Assembly: GCA_025345505.1 (NCBI GenBank)
Contig: JANVCC010000020.1
Span: 53,585,118-53,649,117 of the forward strand
Length of the DNA: 64,000 nt
DNA from: Todiramphus chloris collaris
Taxonomy: Eukaryota; Chordata; Aves; Coraciiformes; Alcedinidae
Reading direction: 5' to 3'
The position numbers and the translations under genes were made by a program. The stretch's first letter is position 1, and every line of letters begins with the position of its first letter. Shown here piece after piece: positions 1 through 13,689 of the stretch. A model generated the notes under the pieces. The model was not told where the DNA came from. It did not search any database and saw only the letters and a list, made by a program, of their open reading frames with translations.

Positions 1-2449
1 ACTTAAGGTATGGCAAGTTGTCTGTTTTATTTATGTTCTGGTGGTCATTTGTGGAAAAGGCAGATTTAGCTGAAAGGAACCCAGCTGCAGTTACTAACAT
101 TCAGTGGTGCTGACTCCCCACATTTGCTGTACACAAGCCCTGTTGGAGTCAGCTGAAGACCTGTGTCCTTGATAGTGCTCAGCTCTGGCCTTGCTGCTCA
201 GCTTGACACTGTCACATAGCATCGGTGTATCTATACGATGAGATTGTGATTATATAAGGGTGACAAGGTTGGGTCATCAATGCTGTTGTTTCTTCTGTCA
301 TTTGGAGAACAGGAGCCCCCCACCTGCCTGATAGCCCAGACTGGTAGTCCTGTAAAGCTCCAACTTGGAGTGGAGAAGAAGCAACAACTCAGAGACCATG
401 ATAGGCAGCAGGGGAGATGCCTTTACAAAGTATCTCAGTTAAGGATCTTCCCTCTGCCTGGTGCATAGGTACTTGAAGTAGGTGCTGTGGAAAGCTCCAT
501 TTGGGGTTGGATTGCTGTGCCTTTATAGAGCACATTGCCTCTCTTACTCATACTAAAACACACATAGAAACAATGACTGGCCCTGGACTTCTGCATAGAG
601 TCCACAAGTGTCCTTAGACCATTCAGTGACCTATGAAAGGTCTCTAAGAAGAGGGGACCTATTGTCTGTGGATCTTAATTACAAATTTTAAATGTCTAGA
701 GTTCTTGTGGATAGATTGAAAATCAGTTGTAAGCTGACAGTTCCTGCTGTTTTCATTGAGACCTCTGTGATCTCACAAGCGTTTCCATAGGAAGCAGTAA
801 TAAAATCATGGAGATACATGTATTTGAAGTAGGATCATAGAGTGGGAGAGCCTAAAGGATACACTAGTAGGTACTGTGTGCCTTCAGCCTCTCGGGCCTA
901 TGGTGGGGTGGGAGAAGCAGCTTTGCAGACTCCAAAGTCACAAAGGCTAATCCATCCTTGCTCACATACCTGTCTGCAAAAATGAACATTGTGTTGTAGG
1001 CTGCAGGAATTCAGAAATATATTTGATGTATAAAGTTGTTTCTCATTAGAATTTGTTGCCATCAGGTATTGCTTAGTTTATAAAGGCTTTTTGAGAAGCA
1101 TTTGTTCTTAAAGACTAAGAAATATGTTGCTATACTTACACTTCAGGGTTAGCTAATTCAGATAACTTTAAAAATACTGGTGGTCAAAGTCCCAAGTTTT
1201 TATAGACTCATGTGAGACGAAATTTGCAATTGTTTTTTGATGAGGCATGGACTCCTCTGTTAATAGGGATCTTTGAAAGTCTTCCTTCATTATCCTGTCT
1301 AGTGCTTAAGTCAGAAATGCAATCACATTGATCCAAATGTTGTATCACATCCGTGCAGCAAAACATCAAACTCTAGCCTATTGAAGTTGTCAGTATTGGG
1401 GGCCATGAGTAAGTTTCTACAGAACTTCACTTTGTATAAGGTACAGGGAGACATTGCTGGCACATTCATTTAACCCACAGGTTTGGTTAATTTATTTCAG
1501 AAATCCAAGCTGCAAAAGTACTAAAATCTCACAACTCTTGACTTCACTGAACATGTTGCATGATATCTCAAACAACCAGAATCAACTGGCACCAACTGTG
1601 TTTGACTTACTGTCGTAGTAAAAGATGTATAGGAAAAAATCAATATCTGTTTTGCTTCACAGTAGAAGATCTCAGCATTTTGCAGCCTAACATATATTTT
1701 AGTGGTTTCATTGCACCACTAAAGGTCAAGTACCATATCTGTGCCTGTGATTTCCTGTGCTGCTTTAAAGCACATCTAGGGCCTGTAAGTCTTGAAGCTC
1801 TTTAAGGGTACAATCCTGTTATATTGAAAGGAATGGAGGTATTTTTTGATGACCAAAACCAAAATGTAAAAAAATAAATTGTGCAGTATTTTTGGAGCTT
1901 TTCTTCAGCTTTTTCTCATTTTCACATATAGTATATAGCAGTGATTCTATAAACTATGTGCTTAATTGTAAGCTCACGTATAAGCCTGTACTAGAGCTTA
2001 TGGGGATGAGCATGGATGAGATCTGAATGGCAGCAGATTGTCTTTGTATTAGACATTTCTCAATTACAAATGTTACAGTGCTTTTTAAGGGATTTAAGAT
2101 CTTGTATATTTTCTTAGTGTTGTTTCATGACTCAATTCATATTCCATTGTTCAAGCTGAGTTGTATCTCTGGTTTATAGTATTTATGCTTTCCACTTCTT
2201 CTGTTTGCCTGTTACCTTATATCTTGTATTTTCTTATTAGGAACTTATCTGGTGAAATATCTGACACCAAAATATCCCATACAGTTAATTCCAGACAAAT
2301 TTATAAAAATCAGCTAACCCCCACACTTGTTTACTAACCACTTTTGCATATTATTGACATTGCTGGTTCTTCCTGCTTTCATTCTTTATTTGCTGTGGTG
2401 AAGGTTTTACACTCCCTATTACACTCACTATTTAGTGTAGAGTACCTTT
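1..2449. other. A+T-rich non-coding DNA, no gene seen
   Basis: I see no coding frame, RNA gene or clear repeat here. Open frames at 280-468 and 1560-1805 are short, start at arbitrary methionines and have no recognisable domain. A weak CR1-like phrase (ATCATAGAGTGGGAGAG) near 835 is too short to call. There is no CpG island and no convincing exon with both splice signals. Confidence 0.6.
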
Positions 2450-2495
2450 ATACTTACGAAAGCTACAATATAAATCAATCAATAATAATAATAAA
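2450..2495 (+). repeat. Possible 3' tail of an old CORE-SINE/MIR-like element
   Basis: A short GCTACAATATAAAT phrase followed by an AATCAATAATAATAATAA tail resembles the 3' end of ancient amniote CORE-SINEs, also seen at 47214-47430. The upstream body is not recognisable. This could be only a chance (AAT)n simple repeat with a lookalike flank. Confidence 0.25.
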
Positions 2496-5400
2496 GTGAA
2501 GTTAACATTACACTTTATGATTTTCTAAGCATCAAAACACAAAGCCTGTGTTTTAGACCTTAAATAAAGCACTATGCAAACACATGATCACACACCTCTT
2601 GTAACTTACTTGATGCAATTAACTCCAGGCTTAAAGGTGGCTTTGATGAGTTTATGACATCTTTTGTTGTCCTATCTCTTACTTTGAAACTGTATCTTGT
2701 AAATCAATTTCTATCATAATTCTCATGCAAGAGTATTTTGTTCAATAAAGTTAATGCTGTGGTGATATCAGATAACAGTGCCCAGCTCTCCTTAGCTTGT
2801 TTGAGCTGCATAGGACATGCATATCTCATAAATTGCTCTCCCTATTTGATGATGCTTCTACAGCTGCTTGCAGGAAACTATATTTTTGTTAAATTGAGAA
2901 GCCTATAATTCTTAGTGATCCCTGAACCTTATTCAATGCCGCAAAACACTACAGGAAAGGGGGCTGAACTTTGATGACTGCAAGGGGGGAAGTAATAACT
3001 TTCCCCATTTCTTCTGTAAGTGACTTGGGCTATGTGATGAATGCAGAACCTTCACTCACAAGGTTTTCCTGATATTATACACTTGTAGCAAATAAGGTTA
3101 GAACCTTTAAAATATAGCATTTAGTAATGTACTGGAAATAGCTTCTTCTCAATTCCTTAAAGGTCACTGCATTTGCTTTTCAGTCGTAATTTTAGTTCAG
3201 GCCTCTACAGAGTAGAACTGAGAACATGCTTGGCAATGTTCTCTCAATTTCCCCAAGACTGAAAATAAAATGGTGTGGGACATTCATATATAGGGAACAA
3301 GTGTGTATTTTGCATGCATGTGTGTTTGTGTGTATGCATACAGAAAAATCTTCAAGTTTGGGAATAGGTTACTAGACCAAATAATGAGGCATAGACACAA
3401 AACACAGAGAAATAGTCGGCTTAATATCCACTGTTTCCCTTAAATTTTTCTTACCATTGCCTCACTCTCACCACCCAGCGCTCACCTATCTCCAGCCTTC
3501 CCAGTCAAAGATCAGGCCTGTTACTGACCTTCTAATCATGTTTTGCTTAATAATATGGCCTTGTTAAGAGAAAAAACCATGCATTTCTTTAATGATTTTC
3601 TTAGGGCATCTAAAATGAGGAAAGACATTGAAGAGCAAGGAGTGACTGTAAGATGTATTTCCTCTAACACTCAGGAAATATTCTGTGGCTAGGAGAGGAG
3701 CATGTTGTGCTGTTGGCATGAATTTGCCAGTAATGCTGATGTTTATTAAAACTTGTTTACTTATGAAGGACAGGCGTAGAATATTCGGATAAGGTATTAC
3801 ATATTAAAGTAGTGTTAGAAGATGGATGTTAGGAGCATGTCTATGAAGTATGAGTTGGGAGAAGTAGCATTTCACCTGAGGTGATGCAGATCAGAAGCAG
3901 CGTAGTCAGGGTTGTGCAGAAAGGCTTTAGATTCTTTTTTCTGACTGTGGAAAAGTCACATAGGCTCAGATCCAATGGATATTGAGGCTCCAAACTTGTA
4001 ACTTCAGTGCAAAGATGAGCTGTAGTAGCTGTCTGGAAAGAGCCTGTGATGCTACAAGTCATTGTTTCAATACCTAAGTTTAACAGATTCCTCCAAGCAG
4101 ATGCCATGACTCTGAGGTCACATGCCTTTGCTCTCAGCATCGGGAAAGGTTGGCAGCTGAAATAAGTCCTGAGCCATAATATTTTTAACACATGAACTTA
4201 TATTCTAAGGCTCACCCTAGGCTTATAAAACAAATGCTTTTTTGAAAGCACGTAAATCAAGTTGGATTCCAGCTGGATTTCCCCGGGAGAATATTCATAT
4301 TCAGTGACTGAAAGGATTTATTCTCTGTTTACATTTATGAGATTTGGCAACAGTTAATGGAAGTAGAAAAGTCAGCTATCTTCCTTTAGAGCAGGTAACT
4401 ATATCTTTTTGGCTGATCAAGATTTACAAATGTCTTCCCAGTTGATTTATTTATGTTAACATTACTACTGTTCTATTTTGAAACTCGGAAGAATGATGAC
4501 AATTTTGCATTTTTGCAAACGAAAGAGGAGAAGTGGTTTTTGTCCTCTACCAGATAATAACTTTACAAATATTTTTTGGAAATATTTGGAAACCATTTGA
4601 GGTGGTTTCACTGGACTATTTGGAAGATGTTTGACCTGTTTTGTATTAACCAAAGGACTCAAAACTGCATTTTCTAAAGTCACTTCTGAGAATACCTGGT
4701 AGTTTAGGTGTCCAGCTGAGACATCTGTTTTTCAGGTCTCAGGTGCTCAATATGTGAAAATCTACCCTTTTTCAGGTGTCTGTGCTTATGCTCCAAATTA
4801 AAATCATCTGATCATTAGTTATACTTTCTATCAAATTCTTTTTATCCATGGATATTCTCTTTGCTCTGAGAGCATCTGTGCTTGAAAGCCATGCTGAACA
4901 CCCTGCAACAGACTGCTTACTGTAGCTGAGGTCTTGGATTCAGTCCTTTAGCTATTGTGGAGGGTAATAGATTACATCAGGTTGCGTTTCAGAACCACAT
5001 GATGCTATCAGTGTGTCAGGTGACTGCATGAGCTGATGAACAAAACCCTACCTGAATGTCATGGAGAGGAAGCCTCATTCTGAAAGTTGTGGCCCCTTGT
5101 AAAAGGCTTCTAATTTTTTCATGCTTGTGGCAATCCAGGAAGACGGTGATTCCCCAGTACCTTAGATCAGTTTTGGATCCTCAAAGATCTTGTGGAATAA
5201 TGCATGCTCTCATTCATGTGAAAACACTGCACATTTCACTGTCTGGTATGTCTTTATGGACTTGCTGCAGAATATTGAAGGGGGCCTTGTAGACCACAAG
5301 TAGTCCAGGACCACGCTGTAAGAGAGATGATGGATTAAGTCAGTTATGCTTTCCTGACTTGTTTACTCTTTTAAGCTCTGTCTTGGTTTATGTGCTCTGC

Positions 5401-5500
5401 ATTCAAACCTAATTATACAAATATACCTGATTAATTACCTCAGTGCATTTGCTGGTTGAGGCATTTCACAAATATGCTACAGCTACAATTACTACTTTTA
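2496..5500. other. Non-coding DNA, no gene seen
   Basis: It contains a short TG/TGCA-rich low-complexity patch at 3299-3341. A 116-codon open frame lies on the minus strand at 3841-4191 and a 72-codon frame at 4465-4683; neither shows a family motif or splice support. I see no certain repeat or RNA gene. Confidence 0.55.
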
Positions 5501-8500
5501 AAAGGCCCTAAAGCACTGATCCTGTCCTTCCAAAAAACACTCTGTGCCGCAGCCAGAGCACAAGCCACTCTGGAGAGCGAAATACCATCATATATTCTCC
5601 TTTGCATCTATAAAGGCCTTGCAATGTGAAGACAAATTTCTTTGCCAGCTTCTCAATTGGAGGAGCTAACCCTGCTTCCCATCACTCACTGTGCAGAGTC
5701 CTGTCAGCCTCCCAGCACAGAGGGGCCATAGAATATATTATTCCATTAACACTTGTCTGTGTTCTGTACTCTGCATATTAAAGCAACTAATCAGTTATCT
5801 TCAGCTGGGGATACTAAGCCTTATTATGTTTTTTGTTGTTGTTTGTTGTTAATGTTTATCTAGAGCACTATGAACTTTATTCTCCAAAGGTAGCAATCAT
5901 CAAAGATAAACTGAATGTCGGAAAGCAGCTACTTAAAAAACTGCTTTCCCTACTCAGTGCAGGGGTCTGAATTAAACAGAGGTGAGGCTCTAAAATGAAA
6001 GTCAAATGAGGGTTTGGGAGGCAAAAACCAAACAGTTGAGATCACAGAAACAGAGATGTGGATGACAAAGATCACATGCAACAAAACCAAAATGAAACAG
6101 CTAAAGACAGTGATTATATAGATCTGAGCATGCTGTTGACTATGTGGAATTGCAATTATATCTCAGGCTCCTGGGACCTTGCTTGGGGAATCATTACTAC
6201 AAAACTAAGAAGATGGTTCTCAGGTGCAGAACATTGATTTTGCTGTTCTCCGGCATCCTGCAAAGCAACTGACCATGTCATTTAAGTGTTCGTTAACCAA
6301 ACACATCAATAAACATAAAACTTTCAAAAAAGTAAAAATCACCTCATAAATAATTATAAAAGAGTGAATTATTACCTAGGAGCAAGTGTAATTGATGTCA
6401 TTATAAATAAAACACAAAATATATCCTGTCCCAAGCTTAAAAATGTATGAAGGCATCCATCTACCTAGTTAAAAAATGATAGTTTATCTTACAGGAGGAC
6501 AGCTTTCTTAGCTGCCTGATTGGAAGAGGAGTGTGCAGAGAAGAGATTACATTGTAAATATTTTTTATTTGCTTTATTTTTCCTTTATTTATTTATTTTT
6601 ATTTTATTTTATGTGAATTCAAAGCTTATAAATGGAGAAGGACAGATAACATTTGTTACAGCCAAGCTGCAGGGAGGGCAAGAAGAGTTTCTCTGTGTAG
6701 TTCACATCAGCCCTGACCTGCAGTGCTCCAACTATTGTAATCCTTGACCTTTGAAGAGTGGCTGTCAGTAACAACAGGCTTTTTTTCCCCTAGATTTTTT
6801 TTCTCTGACCCAAGGACTGCAGGGACAAGCAAATTTGTTTTGAATATGTGCTGTGAGGTAATCAGTAATGGCAAAGCACTCACATCCTCTGTTCTCCAAT
6901 ATTGCCTATTCACCCATAACTGCAATTAACACTTGCAAGATATTAATGCAGGAGGAAATGAGACCCTTGGCTCTGTGTTGACCAATGTCCCAACATAGCT
7001 CTTAATCAGGGATCCCTTCTACTCCAAATAGTGAGACAGAGACAAACCTGCAGGGTAGGTCAAAGGGGTAAAGAGGAAGGCTTTAGATTTTCACTGACTA
7101 GTAAGTGAAAGGGACAGATTAAGCCATTTCGTGGTCTTTTACTGTGTATTATTTCATACATAAAAGAAAACAATTGAATACTTTCTTTGTGTGTACGCTC
7201 ATTTAAGTAAGCACAAATCTGGGGCTGACCACCTCCAGAGAAGGCAGTCGAAGGCTGTCACTTGGATGTGAGATAGAGCTCTCGTGTTCCTTTGAAGGAG
7301 AGCTTTTAATAAACTTGGAAACTGCCACAGCTTGTCATCCAAAGTGGATGGGAGAGTCTCTCCACCTCCCTTCCCTTGGATCCTGCATGGGTCTGTACAG
7401 CAGCATGACCACCCCCCCCCAACCTCAGGCCACCAGATTTGGGGATGCTGTTTGTAAATCATACATCAACCAGATCTGTGTCTTCACACTGTGGGATTTT
7501 GTGAAATGTGTTATTTCTTTATCCAGTGGGCAGATGTATCAGAGAACAGTGTTTTCTGTTTTAAAAGTCTCAGTGAAGAATTTGAAGGAAAGCCAATTGT
7601 GTTTTAATTTTCTGTATGACCAACGATATGTTTCTTTTTACATCAGATTAGCTCTAGCTTGTGTCTCTGCTTGAACCCGTGAACATCCTGAGAGATTTTG
7701 AAGTCAAAAGGGGCTGCTGATTGTTTTGACTTGTGGCAGTTGTTGCTTTTGGTTATTGACATTTCTCTCCTGCATTGCACCCCCCCAGCTTCTGTGGGTG
7801 TCTTTTATTGCAGCTGTATTTTCACAGAGAGTCCTGAGACTCCTGTTCACATAATAAAATCTGGAGTTTTCTCTGAGAACATATTCTGTTGGGGTTTTTT
7901 TTCCGCCCTGATTCAGGAGGAAAGCCAATGTCAAAACATCAGACTTTTTCTCTAGGATTTCAGCAGCTGTTGCTTCCAAAGGCTCCTCATAAATTCAGGG
8001 TCCCATTTTGTTGTCAGTTTTGGGCATGCTTAGGAGCACACGGGCACTGCCTTGGAGAGATAAGACTATGAAAAAAACAGAAATGGAGGCAAGGTGAGGG
8101 ACTGATGCAGAAAGTTCCAGGAAAATGTTCCCCTGGTAATTCTGTGTGACTTCTTATAGATCAGTCTGGGCAAAGGGATATACTCAGAGAGGTCAAGGCA
8201 GTGTTTGTCATGCAGCTTATTAATTTTATTTCCTTTTCCTACTCAGACTCCTTGTTTATTAATTTACTTTATTCACAGAAGAACTTCAAATACTTTTCAG
8301 GGTACGTGAATGGTTTTGGTTTTGGCAAAATTAATGCAGAGATGAATTTGTGCAGGAGATAATGATTGGCAAAGGAAGAGTGGATAAGGTGAGCAGGAAG
8401 AGAGAAGGTGGAGGAATGTAGAAAGGCAATGGGGGAAGAGAAATTAATACAAAAAAGACGGAGAGCGAGGCTAGGGGAAGTTGGTGAGCAGCTTATTAAA

Positions 8501-9090
8501 AAGATACTCTGTTTTCTTTCATGAAGAAAGGAAAATTACAGGTTGGCATCACCAAGTTTATCCTGCCTGTGATATTGTGCCTTGATTACTTCCATGTCTG
8601 ACACCAGCTTCCCAGATAACACTGACCACTCAGACTAGTGACACTTCCGGAGGACCTACTGACTTAAAAAAAACCCCAAAAGTAATAATAAATAGTAATC
8701 CCCTTGGAGATACACCAGTCCTGGTGGCTCATACACTTATCTTAGACATATAAGTTTCTCTGGAAGGGCCTTTTTTGTCTGCACAGACTGTTCTGGGAGC
8801 GCAGATTACCAACTTGACTTACTTTCTTTTTAGATGGCTGATTTTGAGTGTCTTAAGTCAAACCTACTCTAAAAGTCATATTCTTTTTGTAGAGGTCACA
8901 ACCATGACAAGCTTCAAGTTTTCACTGCATGGCACCATATAGCTTAATTAATAGAGCTGGCTGATGCAAGGTCTCAGGGGTCTCACTCCTACTGGATTTT
9001 ATTGTAACAGTAATAATTTAAGTGTATTTGCAGTCTCCAAAAGAGGAGGAGGAGATAGAGCACAGCTGTCAAAAAGTAAATTTGGTTCAT
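5501..9090. other. Non-coding DNA with simple repeats, no gene seen
   Basis: It holds a (TTTA)n/T-rich tract at 6567-6612 and a C9 run at 7412-7420. A purine-rich stretch at about 8330-8490 has two good 5' splice-donor-like strings (GT at 8094 and 8390). Several 60-120 codon frames between 6.5 and 8.1 kb overlap one another on both strands and have no recognisable products. No gene can be supported. Confidence 0.55.
6567..6612. repeat. (TTTA)n-like A/T simple repeat
   Basis: A run of TTTATTT units including TTTATTTATTTATTTTTATTT. This is a microsatellite-type low-complexity tract with no host gene. Confidence 0.75.
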
Positions 9091-10559
9091 TAAAAAAAAA
9101 AAAGGTGATCCAATCACTTGACCGATTTATCAGTTGACATGAAACAAGACAGTGCAAGATTGCAGCTAATGTAAAGCAGGAAAAAGGCTGAGTTCTGGCA
9201 TAACCAGTGCTACAGAGAAGTGACTAGAGAACTGAATACTTTCATACTGCAAGTCTGAAGTTGAGCAGTAGATTATGCCATTGAAAAATAGGGAGTTGAC
9301 TTGGATCTACACAGCTTCAGTTTTGACTTTGGAGCTTTTTCCTTTGCTTCTAGACTGTCCTGTGCTCCCTTCAGCTCCCACAACATTTCCTGGCACTGTC
9401 TCCATAACCCTGTTTGGAGGAGCTTATCTCAAGCTCTCCATTGGGGAATGGAAATAGTACATATAGTGCAAGTTCCTTGGCTCATCATCTGCTCTGACAA
9501 CAACCAGAGAAACAACAAGAAGCTGGACTTATCTTTACTACTTGGCAGCGGAACAGCTTTGGGAAGAAAACATTTCTGAAATTACATTTTCATTAAAAAT
9601 TGAGAAAACATTTAAGGGGGAGCACAAGGAGATATGTTTAATGGTACATTTAGAGACCTATTTTCAGTTAAGCTGAGGCGTGCTTAAGAATAACATTTGA
9701 CCTTGGACAAATCCACAATGCAGCAACTAAAAGTGAACCTGCAATTGAATCCCACATCCACAAAAGTTGTTGGCAAATCAGGCTTTAAAATATGAACCAG
9801 AATAAAGCTCCATTTCAGCTATCACATTACAGTAAATAGGTGGTTTTGACCTTCCAGTCATGAAGAAATATTTTATATCAATTTGTATCTTTTATATAAT
9901 AATAAGAGGTTCTGCATTAAGGAATGAGTGATACTATACTGATACACAACTTAGGTATTTTTGATGGACTAATTATCCAGATAGTAAGAATAGTTCCCAC
10001 ACTTTGGAATAATAATAAGAAAAAAGGGCAAATTAACATTTCTTAAGTGCATTTGAAAAATACTGTTATTTATCACTTCTTGCAGTTAACACTGCTTTGC
10101 TTCGGTCATTTGCTCAGTGACACCTAATGAAGACAGCAGCTTCTGGAAGCAAAAACTATTTCTATTGAGAAGATTAAAATTATTGGAGGAAGTCTGAAAC
10201 TCATTCATTTAATTCCACTGTCTGAACTTTTTCTAAAAAGACTTTGTTAAACTACAGGATTGAATCCTTCTTTTACTCTAGATTTGCAGAGCTTTAAATG
10301 AGAGCAGACTGTGATATGTAAGTTTTTAGGATTTCTTTTATGTAGTGGAACATCTTGGGTTCTACACAACCCAAAAGTTGGCTGGTTCCCACATTCCTTA
10401 CAATGACGTGCAAGGAGTTCAGCGTGTTGGCTGTTGATTTGTCAATAGCTTCAATCTCCATGACAACCTCCCCAGAGAAGTGAGAAAAGTCAACAGCACA
10501 AAGTTCACATCACCTTGCATAGCTGATGGGAAGAAAAACACAATAAAGAAGATAGAAGC
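9091..10559. other. Non-coding DNA, no gene seen
   Basis: It starts with an A12 run at 9092-9103. Two overlapping plus-strand open frames (9275-9457 and 9301-9579) share the same bases in different frames and carry no known motif. Nothing else is identifiable. Confidence 0.55.
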
Positions 10560-10690
10560 CATAAACTGTGATAGGCAATGATTAATCCATCAAACTAGAG
10601 AAATATAAAGAATCATTAAAATGACAAAATACAATGAGTCATTTGGTGCTGATCTAATTAAACAATACTCCAATGTAAATCAGTGAGTTA
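10560..10690. promoter_or_regulatory. Candidate conserved non-coding/enhancer patch
   Basis: A short A+T-rich patch has stacked homeodomain-type strings. TGATTAATCCATCA at 10579-10592 combines a PBX/HOX-like TGATTAAT with a TAATCC (OTX/PITX-type) core. TGAGTCAT near 10636 matches an AP-1 site, and CTAATTAAAC follows near 10655. The motif matches are seen directly. Regulatory function and conservation are inference, since such short motifs also occur by chance in A+T-rich DNA. Confidence 0.25.
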
Positions 10691-13660
10691 TAATCTGAGA
10701 GCCAGCAGAAAAAGGCATTTGCCTAACTAGTGATTTCTCAAAAAGTCCCTGTATTTATGTTCCTGTGCTTGACAACTTTGTCATCTACCTGGAGCTCATT
10801 TCTATGAATTTGGTTTTGGTCAGGTCACATTTGTTCCGAAGTGAGGCTCTGACAAATTTCACTATGCTTTTTGGCACAGTCAAACATCAATTTGTGATCA
10901 GTTTGGCAGAATGGAGGATTTTTTTCCTAATTGGGGAGGAAGATTTTTTTCACTCAGAATGTGTGATTAAGTCTCATTATCATTTCAGAGTCATCATGTT
11001 CTTATTTCTAGTGGCATTTGTGGTGTCTGTTGTAAGAATATGGACACTAGGTTTGGTTTTGGAAGAAGCTGAGATAAGAAGAGTGATACAGATTTCAGAT
11101 CTATTTTACCCAGGCAGTGGGACTCTGAAATTCCTTTCTTTAACAGGAAAATCAGGGATAATTTGTTTTTGCCAGGATTTCGTTAGTAGTAACTTGATTT
11201 CCTAACATAAAAAATGAACTGGTTTTCTTCAGGTTTATGCCCCATTTTATCTGTATGCTGCAAGCCTGAGGATAAAAGTTCATGGGCGTTGTAAAAGTTT
11301 GTTGATTTTTTTTGGTAAAAAATAGCATTCTTGAGCTCATTACTTTGGAAGAAGTTGAAAAGATATGGATGATATAGACTTTTTATTTTCCACTTCATAT
11401 TTGAACGTTACTCTTGCTGGTGTGCATCTTCCTTCACTGTTATTCCCATACCTGTATCAATTCCGGTGCACAGGGCTGCTGTATTCTCTCCCTGCAAATT
11501 TAGCAACTGATGAGCAATAGTACGGAAACAGATTCTTCTAGTTTTACTTTGTGCAGAGAGCCAGCACTTCTCATTTTACTGGTTTCATTGTCTGTATCTA
11601 GGCCAGATATTAGGTAGCCATGAAATGGGATCAAAAAGACTGATGACCAGCTTTTAAGGATGTTTTTTAAAATGTCCTGCTTTAATGCAGTTGGCCATAT
11701 TGTTCACAGTGTGTGGTACAGTTTCACATGAGTTCATGTCACTATGTTCTTCTCACCAATTTATTATTCATCTGCCATGGCTAAAATATTTATAGGCTGT
11801 AAGGTTTGTCTCTGCCCAAGCACCTGTAGTGTTTATGCACAATGGTACCTTGGGCATCTGTCACAGCAGGTGTATTTGGTGGTTTTGGCTGCTATTCCAC
11901 CATCAATGACCCAAAAGGCTCTCTAAGTGACCTAATTATGAAATGATGCTGACCAATAACACATTTACATCACTGTTAATGGCATTAGTGTAACTCTTTC
12001 ACTTACTATCCTTAAGATCAATTAACCATGCTAGCGTCTGCTGTAATGAATGTCAGGTCCCCATCAAATAAACCTCTCTTATGCATTAGTAACTATTGGC
12101 CATGGCCTTCATCAAAAAGAGTGAGCTGAAAGTAAATGTTCAGATGGTATTATTTGACTAATGTACCACTTGAAGCTGACCTCTTCTTCACTGTGAAGTA
12201 TAGGCTGATAAGGAGTCTTTCAGAGACCTTGCTTCTTTCTAGTGAAACATAATCTCTTTCATTAAAGTCTGAGTTACTTAATCATATCCTTTTCAACAAG
12301 GCTAGCTTTCCCTGCAGTCCAGGAAAAGACTGCTCATTGTCAGGGGATGCTTCAATCCCTCCAAACCCTCATCTTTGTTCTTGGTTTAGTTTCCATACAA
12401 AGTCCTTGTAATTTTATTTTTGCTAGTTTTTCATTCAGTAAAGGTTTCCCTCATTGCACCTTCCTTATATCTGTCAGCCATTGTCACTCTTCCTTCTGCC
12501 TTTCTGGTGATGCTGAGTTTTGGTCTTGATAAGGCAGGTGGGTGTTTTGCAGGCAGTTGAGGGAAATCACAAAAGTTCTGTTCAATGGATGAGCATGGCT
12601 TAAGGGCTGTACTTCTTCCTGTGTACTAATTTTTGTGTTAGAGTTAGGATTGTAAGTGTTTGCCGGGAGATGAGGCTTTGGCTTTTGCATTGATTGAATA
12701 GAACAAATTTGCAAATAAAAGACTGAGAAGGTTCAAACAGCTGCAAGTGGTGCAGAGCTTTACCTATTATTACACATATTTCTAATTTCTAAATTGCTCT
12801 TCAAAGTGGCCTGTTTTCACTGAAAGCATCTCCCTTCTAGCTACAAAGTTCCTGATTTCTCCTGGTCTTTCACCCTCTCTACATATGACTGGTTTCTACT
12901 TGTCAGTGATACTGGAAAACACTATGAATGTTTTCAGGACTGTGACCATTTTACAATATCTTCTTGTTTTTCCATCCCTGCCCATGTTCCTGGTAGAGAT
13001 GTTTTTTTCTATATGCGGTTGGAAAAGAAAACCTCTTTCACTTGACCTAATGAAGTTAAGTATCACAATTCATCACTCTTTATTTTAAAATGTGTCATCT
13101 GAGCATGTGTAGGTGTTTACTGCAAACCTGATGTGGCCAGTTCAGAATGTGACCATTCAGACAAACATGATCTTCCTACTAAGCAGGTGATTTAGGAGCT
13201 ATATCTTGTAAAACTCACTTCCCAAAGCATACACAATTGATCAGCTGGAAATCAGCTGAACTTAGGGCAAGTAAATTGATTTTGCTCTTTGATATTGGGA
13301 GGCAGAACGTCACTGTTCATAAATTTATTTCCACTAGCTGTTATTCATGTAAAGAACTCTGCAGATATCTTGCATCACCTCTTACCCTGTGGATTGATTG
13401 CATACATAGAAAGACTTCAGCCCCTTTGTTGAGTTCCCCTTCCTTCAGAACATTGCTGCTAGCTGCTTTTTTTGAGATATTTCCCATTTTGTCTTCAACA
13501 TAAGGAGAAAGCAAAAACTGGAGTTCTGTCACTGGCTCAGGCTTGCACAAATGCTTACACCAAAGCTCTTAAAGATGGTCTGAACTTTAAAATAAACTAC
13601 AAATAGAACAGTCTCCCATGCATCAAATCAGATCTGTGTTTTAAGGGAATTGATAACTAA
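10691..13660. other. Non-coding DNA with a chance 146-codon frame, no gene seen
   Basis: The plus-strand open frame 10765-11205 is the longest plus-strand one in the window. Its conceptual product is hydrophobic in the middle (about residues 75-90) but has no recognisable family, and no splice-bounded exon is evident. I treat it as a chance frame. The remainder to 13.66 kb shows neither repeats nor RNA genes that I can name. Confidence 0.5.
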
Positions 13661-13663
13661 AGA

Positions 13664-13689
13664 CCTAAAGCCTTACCTAAAGCCTTACC
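13664..13689. repeat. 12-bp exact tandem duplication
   Basis: The unit CCTAAAGCCTTA occurs twice back to back, followed by CC. This looks like a recent slippage duplication, since the two copies are identical. Confidence 0.85.

Noticed and set aside
825-900. ATCATAGAGTGGGAGAG phrase resembling a reversed CR1 end
   Set aside because: Only about 15 bp match and the following CR1 blocks are absent.
3841-4191. 116-codon minus-strand frame, briefly considered as a reversed SINE
   Set aside because: A GTGACTTTTCC-like phrase is the only match to MIR. Order and spacing of other landmarks fail.
10765-11205. Longest plus-strand open frame (146 codons)
   Set aside because: No recognisable domain, no flanking splice pair, hydrophobic composition driven by T-rich DNA. 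Expected by chance in 64 kb.
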